From Alphaproteobacteria bacterium (GTDB taxonomy: Bacteria; Pseudomonadota; Alphaproteobacteria; JAEULC01), in assembly GCA_023150455.1 (NCBI GenBank), contig JAKLKW010000032.1, positions 1 to 38,295 on the forward strand: a DNA stretch of 38,295 nucleotides, read 5' to 3'. Position numbers and translations under genes: made by a program. Of the stretch, positions 27,915 to 34,790 are shown in pieces. The notes below the pieces were generated by a model. The model searched no databases and was not told the DNA's origin. It worked only from the letters and a program-made list of their open reading frames with translations. How positions within the stretch are numbered: position 1 is the stretch's first letter; every line of letters begins with the position of its first letter.

Positions 27915-28661
27915 CTAGGCCGCCTCGGCGCGGCGGCCGACGATCGCGTCGTGGATGCCGGCCCAGTAGGCGGCCGTGATCTCGAGGAAGCCGTTGAAGC
28001 CCTCGCGCACGCGCTCGCGCGCCGCCGGGTCGTCGCCGCAGATGATCGCGGCCGAGCGGATCGCCTGCTCCTTGTGCGCCTTCTCCGCGTCGCCGATGTG
28101 CACGTAGAAGTACTCGCAGTGCTCGTGGAACTCGTCAATATCGCGGAACAGCGGCATGTAGTTGCGCGCGCCTTCGTAGAGGCGCGTCAGCATCGAGTAG
28201 GCGAGCCATTCCTGCGCCAGCAGCGTGCCGAGCACCGACGCCGCATCCGGACGCGTGTAGAGCTCGCGCTGCCGGGCGATGAAGCGCGCGGTGGTCGGCA
28301 AAAGCGGCATGCGCTCGAGCAGCGCGAGCTCCACCGGGGCGCCGCGCAGCCGTGTCAGCAGCGAGGCGAGGAATCCGCGCAGCAGCGAGATATGCGCCTT
28401 GTCGGGGTTGCCGTAGCCGAACTCGGAATGCAGGTTCTTGGCGATCTCGGTCTTGGCGCGCACGTCGTCGGTGCTGAGCAGCGACAGCGCCACCATCGTG
28501 CTCGTGTTCACCGTGCGCGCCAGGTAGTTGCGCGCGAACACCGCGACGCCGCCGAAGTCGAGCGCCTGGCCCATCCACAGCCGATAGAAGTCGTTGCGCA
28601 AGGCCGCGTGCGCGAACACGCCGTGCGCGAGGTCGGTGACGAACTTTTCCGCGGTGGTCAT
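27915..28661 (-). CDS. Heme-oxygenase-like diiron enzyme (iron-containing redox enzyme family, HDO)
   Basis: This 248-residue all-helical protein belongs to the TenA/PqqC-like HDO superfamily (PF14518 type). Candidate metal ligands are E80 and H90 (HSEFGYGNPDKAH), E151 (LAQEWLAYSML) and the H-D-H set H188, D191 and H196 in YFYVHIGDAEKAH. That matches the three-helix diiron site of HDO enzymes. Known members cut C-C bonds (BesC, UndA), N-oxygenate amines (SznF, BelK/HrmI) or remodel amino-acid side chains (AetD). It lies between MFS and PLP genes with 28 bp gaps, and is the likely signature chemistry of the pathway. Substrate unknown. Confidence 0.83.
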   Translation of the reverse strand: MTTAEKFVTDLAHGVFAHAALRNDFYRLWMGQALDFGGVAVFARNYLARTVNTSTMVALSLLSTDDVRAKTEIAKNLHSEFGYGNPDKAHISLLRGFLASLLTRLRGAPVELALLERMPLLPTTARFIARQRELYTRPDAASVLGTLLAQEWLAYSMLTRLYEGARNYMPLFRDIDEFHEHCEYFYVHIGDAEKAHKEQAIRSAAIICGDDPAARERVREGFNGFLEITAAYWAGIHDAIVGRRAEAA

Positions 28662-28689
28662 GCTCCCCTACTCCCCTTTTCCAGGTAGG

Positions 28690-29982
28690 CTATCGTGACT
28701 GTCCGGACATGGTTGCGCGCTGCTGCAGCGCCCGCGAGCGGTCGTGCGCCTGGGCCAGCACCATGCCGACGACGCCGACCAGCCCGACCGCGATGCCCGC
28801 CAGCTCGATCACCCGCGACGTGCCCAGGGCCTCCAGCAGCACGGGCGACAGGACGAGCGCGCCGGCGATGCTTCCCCACTCGATCGTCATCCGCAGCCGG
28901 TAGACGCGCGCGATGTCGTCCGGCACGAAGTCGGCCTGCAGGATGTTGAGGAACGGGATGTTGCTGACCGGCGCGCCGGCCGCCGCGACCGCGGCCCAGG
29001 CCATCATCTCCTCGACGCTGTCAGCCGTGCCGAGGCCGAGGTAGCCGACCGCGGCGACGAGACGGCCCGCGAACATGACCACGCCCTGCTGGCTGAACCG
29101 GAGCGAGGCCACCGCCACGGTCGCGAGCAGGTTGCCGACGCCATAGGCGGCGATCACCATGCCGTAGGCACCGACGTCCAGGTTCAGCTCGGCCTTGACC
29201 TTGAAGGCGACGCACAGGATCACCGCCAGGTACCAGGCGCCGCTGCCGACCCCGTGCGCCGCGAGCGCGAGCCGCATCAGCGGGTGGCGCCGCACGGCGT
29301 TGAATCCGCCGGTGATCCCCTGGCGCACGCGCCGGCGGATCTCGCCGCGGCGTACGTCGCCGCCGGAGGCCGCGGCCGCTGGCCGCGGCGCGCTGCGCAG
29401 CACGAGCGCGATCGCCGTCGCCGAGACCAGGAAGCTGAGCGCGTCGATCGTGAAGAAATGCATCACCGGAATGAGGCCGCCCGCCACGGCGATGATGCCG
29501 GGACCGGACACCCGCGCGATGCGGCGGGTCGCGTCGAACAGGCCGTTGGTCGCCTGGAACAGCTGCTTGTCGTTGGCGAGCCCATTTCTTGAAACGATAT
29601 GGGGCAGCGACGCCTGCAGCGCCGGGTCGAAGATCGCCTTGGCGCCCGAGATCACCACGATCACCGGCACGAGATACCACACCGACGGGTGCGAGAAGCT
29701 GGCGGCGACCACCGGGATCATGCAGACCGCGGCGCGCAGCAGGTCGACGCCGATCATGGTGCGGCGCCGGTCCCAATGCTCGACCCAGATGCCGGCGAAC
29801 AGCGCCGCCATCATCACCGCGACGCACTGGCCGGCGACGAGATAGCCCGCGCCCGCGCCGAGCAGCCCGACCGCCAGCCACACCACGGCGACGTTGTAGA
29901 ACTCGTCGCCGGCGGCGGACGCCACGACGCCGCCCCATACGGTGGCGATGCGCCGGTCGGCCAAGGGTCTGAGGATCGACAT
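28690..29982 (-). CDS. MFS transporter (exporter candidate)
   Basis: The 430-residue polytopic protein has about 10-12 hydrophobic segments and MFS features such as GIWVEHWDRRRTMIGVDLLR between helices 2 and 3 and NGLFDATRRIARVSGPGI. It resembles the EntS/MFS_3-type exporters often found with siderophore or peptide-like metabolites. In context it probably exports the product of the surrounding biosynthetic genes. ATG 29982 is 22 bp after the upstream ATP-grasp stop, with GAGGGA nearby. A longer frame to 30096 is inside that gene and is discarded. Confidence 0.87.
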   Translation of the reverse strand: MSILRPLADRRIATVWGGVVASAAGDEFYNVAVVWLAVGLLGAGAGYLVAGQCVAVMMAALFAGIWVEHWDRRRTMIGVDLLRAAVCMIPVVAASFSHPSVWYLVPVIVVISGAKAIFDPALQASLPHIVSRNGLANDKQLFQATNGLFDATRRIARVSGPGIIAVAGGLIPVMHFFTIDALSFLVSATAIALVLRSAPRPAAAASGGDVRRGEIRRRVRQGITGGFNAVRRHPLMRLALAAHGVGSGAWYLAVILCVAFKVKAELNLDVGAYGMVIAAYGVGNLLATVAVASLRFSQQGVVMFAGRLVAAVGYLGLGTADSVEEMMAWAAVAAAGAPVSNIPFLNILQADFVPDDIARVYRLRMTIEWGSIAGALVLSPVLLEALGTSRVIELAGIAVGLVGVVGMVLAQAHDRSRALQQRATMSGQSR

Positions 29983-30004
29983 CCCGGACGGTCCCTCGCC
30001 CCGC

Positions 30005-31045
30005 CTATTCCCCGGCGCGCAGTTCCGGGAACTGCGCCGGAACGCCCGGGAACGGCTGCGCCACCGGGAAGTCGAGCGCGGCCAGGATCCTCTCAAGCGC
30101 CAGGTCGGACAGGTCCCTGCCGGTCAGGCGCTCGTACACGATCAGGCCGCCCGGGTTGATGATGTTGAGCTCGAACAGGTACGGATAGACCATGTCGATC
30201 GCGGTGAAGGTGACGCCGAGGCCCAGCAGCATGCGGCCGAGCGCGTTGCACAGGCGGCGCTCGCTCTCGGTCAGCTCGCACACGAGCTGCTCGGCGCCGT
30301 GGATGCGGTTCGAGCGGTGGTCGCCCGTGCGGTTGGTGCGGATGTAGCTCGCGATCGCGTCCCCGCCGGCCATGACCACGCGCTTCTCGCCGCGCGACGC
30401 GGCGGCGACGTAGCGCTGCAGCACGCAGTAGCGGCCGACGAAGCCCAGCATCTTCGGGTTCTTCATCGAGTATTGCGGATAGGTGTTGCCGGTCATCGAC
30501 TCGAGGATGACCTTGGCGTTGGAGTCCTGCGGCGACAGGCGGTAGACGTCCGTGCCGCAGCCGTCGTTGGTCGGCTTGACGATCCAGTCGCCGCCGTCGC
30601 GCTGGAACTGCTCCCACAGCCGGGCGAAGTCCGCCGCCACGTGCGTCTCGGGAATATGGTCGACGCCGACCACCGACTCGAGCACCGACTTGTTGTTGAC
30701 GAAGACGAACGAGCTCACCGCGTTGACGAAGCGGCAGCGCCCCTCGAGCAGCCACAGCAGCTGATAGGTGTCGAGCAGGATCGACGGGTGCGGCTGGTTC
30801 ATCACCCAGATCAGGTCCATGTCGTCGATGCGCCGGTCGGCGAGGCTGGGCGCGAAGTCGTCGCCCACTTCCAGCCGGCGCGGCACGCGCGTCGCCGCGG
30901 CGTGCACGGCGCCGTGCCGGTACGAGATCGAGTTGACCGAGCCGAGATGCAGCTCGTGTCCGGCGCGCACCACGGCGTTGCCGAGAAGCCGGTGGTTGTT
31001 GTGCTTGATGTCGTCGTAGTCGTCGATCAGAAGCAGGATCTTCAT
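30005..31045 (-). CDS. ATP-grasp ligase, glutathione synthetase (GshB)-like
   Basis: The 346-residue protein resembles GshB in layout: an N-terminal Rossmann-like domain (MKILLLIDDYDDIKHNNHRL), NAVSSFVFVNNK before the ATP-grasp core, K157 in DWIVKPTNDGCGTDVYRL, and Mg/ATP residues D284, E292 and N294 (FTAIDMVYPYLFELNIINPGG). GshB-like enzymes join an amino group to an activated carboxylate. It is not likely to be housekeeping GshB, because it lies in a biosynthetic operon next to a second, unrelated ATP-grasp gene and has a diverged start. Substrates are unknown. It follows the other ligase by 31 bp. Confidence 0.86.
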   Translation of the reverse strand: MKILLLIDDYDDIKHNNHRLLGNAVVRAGHELHLGSVNSISYRHGAVHAAATRVPRRLEVGDDFAPSLADRRIDDMDLIWVMNQPHPSILLDTYQLLWLLEGRCRFVNAVSSFVFVNNKSVLESVVGVDHIPETHVAADFARLWEQFQRDGGDWIVKPTNDGCGTDVYRLSPQDSNAKVILESMTGNTYPQYSMKNPKMLGFVGRYCVLQRYVAAASRGEKRVVMAGGDAIASYIRTNRTGDHRSNRIHGAEQLVCELTESERRLCNALGRMLLGLGVTFTAIDMVYPYLFELNIINPGGLIVYERLTGRDLSDLALERILAALDFPVAQPFPGVPAQFPELRAGE

Positions 31046-31076
31046 GGGTCGAGCTCCTTTCCGCGCCCCGTGCCCG

Positions 31077-32303
31077 TCAGGCGGCCGCCAGCGTCAGCTC
31101 GCGCGCGACCCGCGCCGCCGCCGCCTCGGCCGCGGCCGCCGCGCCAGGTGCGTCGGCGCCGGCCGCGATGACGTGGCCGATCCGGTCATGGAAGTCGCCG
31201 ACCGGCTCCAGCGCGTCGCCGGGCGACCGGTACAGCGCGAGGTCGCGGATGCGCCGGTCGGCCTCGAGCGCGGCCGGCGCCGGCATGCGGTCGAACCGCC
31301 CGCCCCGCGCCAGCACGAAGCGCAGCGACGCGAACAGCGACTGCCGCGGCGCGAGGTCGGGCTCCAAGCCCAGCGCGGCCTCGACGGTCGCCCGGACGAG
31401 GTCGATCCCGGTCGCGTGCCGCACCAGCTCCGGCACGTTGCCGCCGGCGAGCCGCGGGTTGACCTCGATCAGGTGGGCGCGGCGCGCCGGATGATCGAAG
31501 CGCAGCTCCACGTGCAGCGGCCCCCAGGCGAGGCCGAGCGCCGCCGCGGCGTCGAGCGCGAACCGGCCGATCGCGGCCGCGTCGTCCGCCGCCAGGCAGG
31601 CCGGATGATCGTGCCCGACCGCCACGAAATGCGGCAGCGGCCCGTAATGCTGGCGCGTGATGCCGACCACGTGCCGGCCGAACAGCTCGACCGAGTATTG
31701 TGTGCCGGGCACCGGCTTCTCGACCAGCATGCGCCGGTCGGTCGCCACGGCCGACAGGACGGCGGCCTCGATCCGCGCCGCCTGGGCGCGGACCTCGTCG
31801 GCCCCCGCGCACTGGCGCACGCCGACGCTGCCCGACCCGGCGATCGGCTTGACCACGACCGGGTAGCCGAGGCGCCTGGCCGCCGCCACGGCCTCGGCCG
31901 CGCCCGTCGCGATCGCGCCCGGCCAGGCATCGATGCCGAGCGCGGCGAGCCGCGCCCGCTGCGCCGCCTTGTTGCGGCAGGCCTCGATCGCGGCGGCGTC
32001 GGGCCCCGGCAGGCCGAGCGAAGCCGCCACCAGCGCCGCGCGCCCGACATAGTATTCCGAGCTGGACCAGACGCCCGCGACCGGCGTGCCGGACGCGAAT
32101 TCGCGCACGCGTGCCGGCAGCGCGGCCGCGTCGCCGGTATCGGCCACCACCGTCTCGACGCCGCAAGCCCCCACGAAGCGGTAGCGGGCGGGATCGGCGG
32201 TGAAGAGCACCGGGCGAAGGCCGAGGCCGCGCGCCGCCTCGACGAACAGCCGGCCGGTCCCGGTCGTGTTGCTTTCGATGAAGACAAAGGCCCGCATATC
32301 CAT
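31077..32303 (-). CDS. ATP-grasp ligase, L-amino-acid ligase/carnosine synthase-like
   Basis: The 408-residue ATP-grasp enzyme (ATP-grasp_4 type) has SSSEYYVGRAALVAASLGLP before the core, K152 in PVVVKPIAGSGSVGV, LVEKPVPGTQYSVE, and metal residues E266, E280 and N282 (HVELRF, LIEVNPRLAGG). The family makes dipeptides or amide bonds between amino acids, for example carnosine synthase, BacD-like ligases and siderophore or peptide tailoring ligases. It is the first gene of the six-gene operon. ATG 32303 (MDMRAF) has GGAG at 8 nt; ATG 32297 is an alternative and the TTG at 32318 is less likely. Confidence 0.87.
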   Translation of the reverse strand: MDMRAFVFIESNTTGTGRLFVEAARGLGLRPVLFTADPARYRFVGACGVETVVADTGDAAALPARVREFASGTPVAGVWSSSEYYVGRAALVAASLGLPGPDAAAIEACRNKAAQRARLAALGIDAWPGAIATGAAEAVAAARRLGYPVVVKPIAGSGSVGVRQCAGADEVRAQAARIEAAVLSAVATDRRMLVEKPVPGTQYSVELFGRHVVGITRQHYGPLPHFVAVGHDHPACLAADDAAAIGRFALDAAAALGLAWGPLHVELRFDHPARRAHLIEVNPRLAGGNVPELVRHATGIDLVRATVEAALGLEPDLAPRQSLFASLRFVLARGGRFDRMPAPAALEADRRIRDLALYRSPGDALEPVGDFHDRIGHVIAAGADAPGAAAAAEAAAARVARELTLAAA

Positions 32304-32478
32304 GCCCCTCTCCGGCAACCGGCAAGACTCCGCCCGTCTGCGCGCTCGCGGTTTTCAACCGGGAGTCGCAGCCTCGGCCGCGAATTGTGTTTTTCAGCTA
32401 TTGTTGCCGCCGAGTATGCTGCCGTCGGACGGCCAAGGACAATTGATCGTTCCTCATTTCCGGATGAGCAGGGCTCAA
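32304..32478. promoter_or_regulatory. Divergent promoter region of the ATP-grasp operon and the LysR gene
   Basis: A 175 bp region has a locally AT-rich core (about 32383-32406). For the LysR gene, TTTTCA (32391-32396) and TATGCT (32415-32420) with an 18 bp spacer are plausible. On the minus side a TTGAAA sits in an imperfect palindrome near 32350-32360, but no good -10 follows. LysR sites are expected here; none can be fixed by eye. Confidence 0.4.
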
Positions 32479-33468
32479 ATGGTTGCTCCGAACCATCGAC
32501 TCCCGCCGCTGGCGTTCCTGCGCAGCTTCGAGGCCGTGGCCCGGCACCGCAGCTTCTCGCTGGCGGCCAAGGAGCTGTTCCTCACCCCCAGCGCGGTCAG
32601 CCACCAGATCCGGGCGGTCGAGGAGGCGCTGGGGACGAAGCTGTTCCGGCGCCTGAGCCGCGGCATCGAGCTGACCGGCGCCGGGCGGACCCTGCTGCGC
32701 GGGGTCGAGGGCGGGCTCGAGCGCATCTTCTGGTCCTGCGAGCAGGTGCGCGCGATGCAGGGGCCGCGCACGATCACCGTGTCGGCGCCGCCCACCCTGT
32801 CGCAGATCTGGCTGGCGCCGCGCCTGGTCGACTTCGCCCGGCGCCGGTCCGAGATCGAGGTCCGGCTGATCGCGCGCGACGGCGAGCCCGACCTCGAGCG
32901 CGACAAGATCGACCTCGCGCTGTTCCGCCTCAGGGCCGAGGAGTTCGACGAGGAAGGCGACGACGTGCCCCTGTTGCGCGAGCTCGTCTTTCCCGTCTGC
33001 AGCCCGCAGCTCGCGCGTCCCGACCGGCCGCTCGACGAGCCCAGGCATCTCCTGGCGCACACGCTGCTGCACGAGGAGCAGTTCACCTCGCCCGAGTTCG
33101 ACTGGAGCGTCTGGCTCGAGTACCTCGGCGCGCCGCAGGCCGGCCCGCTGCGGGGACCGCGGTTCAGCCATTTCGGCATGGCGATCACGGCCGCGCTCGA
33201 GGGCCAGGGCGTGGCGCTGGGCCGCTCGCCGCTGAACGACCGCGAGCTCGCCTCGGGCCAGCTCGTGCGGCCCTTCGGGACGGCCGCGATGCCGTCCAGC
33301 CGGATCTACGTCGCGCGCTTCGCCCGCGGCGCGGCCGACGACCCGATCCTCCGGCACCTGCTCGAGTTCCTCAAGGCCGGCCTGCCCGACCCGCGCGACC
33401 AGCTCCGCGCGGCACGCGCGCCGGCACCCGCCGACGCGCAGGGCGAGCCCGAGGACGTGGAGGCTTGA
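32479..33468 (+). CDS. LysR-family transcriptional regulator (GcvA-like)
   Basis: The 329-residue LysR regulator has an N-terminal winged helix-turn-helix (LPPLAFLRSFEAVARHRSFS, then KELFLTPSAVSHQIRAVEEA) and a periplasmic-binding-like effector domain. The LPPLxxLRxFEAVARHxSF start is typical of the GcvA/AmpR subgroup. It is transcribed divergently from the ATP-grasp/HDO/PLP operon, the classical arrangement for a LysR activator of an adjacent target. The effector could be the pathway product or precursor. ATG 32479 is preferred (AGGG 5-8 nt upstream); ATG 32464 and 32415 are alternatives. C-terminal tail is Ala/Pro-rich. Confidence 0.9.
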   Translation: MVAPNHRLPPLAFLRSFEAVARHRSFSLAAKELFLTPSAVSHQIRAVEEALGTKLFRRLSRGIELTGAGRTLLRGVEGGLERIFWSCEQVRAMQGPRTITVSAPPTLSQIWLAPRLVDFARRRSEIEVRLIARDGEPDLERDKIDLALFRLRAEEFDEEGDDVPLLRELVFPVCSPQLARPDRPLDEPRHLLAHTLLHEEQFTSPEFDWSVWLEYLGAPQAGPLRGPRFSHFGMAITAALEGQGVALGRSPLNDRELASGQLVRPFGTAAMPSSRIYVARFARGAADDPILRHLLEFLKAGLPDPRDQLRAARAPAPADAQGEPEDVEA

Positions 33469-33511
33469 GGCGAGGATTCACGCCAAGCCGCGGTCCCGTG
33501 CCGGCTCCCCG

Positions 33512-34369
33512 TCAGCCATGGGTGCGCGGATAGGCGTTGCGTCCTGGCGGCGTCCAGCCGGCGAGATCGCGCGGGTCGGCCCGCCACACTTCGACCTTGA
33601 GCGGATGGCACGCGGCGGTGTCGCTGGAGTGGGTGGAGCCGCAATCGCCGCCCGGACACGCCGATAGCGCACCCAGCAGGTCGATCTCGGCGAAGAGCTC
33701 GATGAAATCGCCCGGCCGCACGGGGCTGGCCTTCATGAAGTAGCGGTGCGTGTCGCGCGTGAAGCCGGTGCACATGAAGACGTTCATGACGTCGTGCACG
33801 TGGGCTTCGGCCTCTTGCACCGGGATGTTCCGTTCCGCCGCCAGCGCCCGCGACAGGTTCGAGTGGCAGCAATGATGATAGTCGCCGCCGGTCAGCAGCC
33901 GGTTGGTGTAGGGATCGCAGCGCGTGCCGATGACGTCGTGGACGCCGGCGCCGTCCTCGTCCCAGCCGTACCAGCCGAGCGTGTCGTGGGTGATGGTCGC
34001 CATCGGCCGGAGATGCGGCAGGCTGCTCCACAGGCGGTCCCCGACGCCGACATGCGTCGCGTGCAGCGCCCGGGTCTTGCCGCTGAAGAAGCGCTCGGAC
34101 AGGTCCTCGGCGTTCCACAGGTTGAGGTCGCCGACCTGCGGCCCCTCGATGCTGACGATGCGGAAGAAATGCCCCCGGGGCACGCGGAAACAGCGCCCCT
34201 CGCGCGGCGGGACGACGGTCTCGCCGACCTTCGCCAGGTTCCGCCGCGCCGCGTTCAGCAGATCGAGATCGGGCTGCGGCAGCGTCTCGACGGGGTAGCA
34301 CACGGTCAGGGGCTTGCGGCGCCGCTCGGCGGCGTCGGGGGGAACGGGCACGGTGGAGCGTTTCGGCAT
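33512..34369 (-). CDS. DUF1989 / urea carboxylase-associated family protein
   Basis: The 285-residue protein of the DUF1989 (PF09347) family has VPPREGRCFRVPRGHFFRIV, a conserved QVGDLNLWNAED, THDTLGWYGWDEDG and the CCHSNL / DVMNVFMCTGF region with conserved Cys and His. Family members occur beside urea carboxylase and guanidine-degradation genes, where related proteins form carboxyguanidine deiminase. No such partners are in this window, so the substrate is open. It converges on the LysR gene with a 43 bp gap and may or may not belong to the same system. Confidence 0.85.
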   Translation of the reverse strand: MPKRSTVPVPPDAAERRRKPLTVCYPVETLPQPDLDLLNAARRNLAKVGETVVPPREGRCFRVPRGHFFRIVSIEGPQVGDLNLWNAEDLSERFFSGKTRALHATHVGVGDRLWSSLPHLRPMATITHDTLGWYGWDEDGAGVHDVIGTRCDPYTNRLLTGGDYHHCCHSNLSRALAAERNIPVQEAEAHVHDVMNVFMCTGFTRDTHRYFMKASPVRPGDFIELFAEIDLLGALSACPGGDCGSTHSSDTAACHPLKVEVWRADPRDLAGWTPPGRNAYPRTHG

Positions 34370-34548
34370 GTCTGTCTCGCGAACTTGGTCGGCGGAGCGC
34401 GCCGTCGGCAGGCGCGCCCTTGTCCGATACCGGGGTCGATCGAAGCGGCGGGGATACTTTTATCGCAGCGCTGCGGTGGAACACCACAAGCGTTCAGACG
34501 GCTCACGCTGCGCCTGCGTATGGATTGGGTCGTCGCCACGAGGTTCGG

Positions 34549-34711
34549 CGCCTCGATCAGCCGCTCCAGCACGTCCAGGGCCGTCGCCTGGATGCGGTCG
34601 CCGAGCAGGAACTTCTGGCTGCGCGGAAACTTCTCGACCGCGGGCACCAGCCACAGCAGGAAGCGGTACATCGCCTCCGGCGCCGAACCGGTCGCGCGCG
34701 CCGTCGGTCAT
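34549..34711 (-). pseudogene. avd: Truncated, frameshifted avd-like gene (DGR accessory protein remnant)
   Basis: The minus strand encodes MYRFLLWLVPAVEKFPRSQK continuing FLLGDRIQATALDVLERLIEA. This matches the first helices of Avd, the four-helix-bundle accessory protein that works with DGR reverse transcriptases. After 41 codons the homology stops abruptly (34549) and unrelated sequence follows; a full Avd has about 110-130 residues. The natural start ATG at 34711 (MTDGA) is one base out of frame with MYRF. Removing a single base in GACGGCG would restore one frame reading MTDARATGSAPEAMYRF. The product is therefore broken at both ends. Confidence 0.7.
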
Positions 34712-34736
34712 GCCGGAGTCGACCGAACCGGATTCG

Positions 34737-34757
34737 CCAGGGGGCTTCGCCCCCTGG
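34737..34757 (-). repeat. GC-rich hairpin downstream of the variable repeat
   Basis: On the minus strand CCAGGGGGC-GAA-GCCCCCTGG makes a perfect 9 bp stem with a 3 nt loop. It lies 33 nt after the target-gene stop codon and immediately before the avd remnant. DGR targets commonly carry a hairpin/cruciform just after the variable repeat that is needed for efficient retrohoming. Confidence 0.65.
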
Positions 34758-34790
34758 ACCCCCAGGGGTAAGGAGGTAAGGATTCAGGCA

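Larger units (their letters stand above)
34370..34790. other. Region between DUF1989 gene and DGR target: avd remnant and unknown sequence
   Basis: A 421 bp stretch contains, from right to left, the post-VR segment and hairpin (34737-34790), a broken avd-like gene (34549-34711), and then about 180 bp (34370-34548) with no recognisable gene that probably holds the DUF1989 promoter. No template repeat or reverse-transcriptase sequence can be seen. Confidence 0.6.

Noticed and set aside
34370..34548. Template repeat or reverse-transcriptase fragment after the avd remnant
   Set aside because: No similarity to the VR framework and no RT motifs (such as YADD-type) could be seen on either strand.
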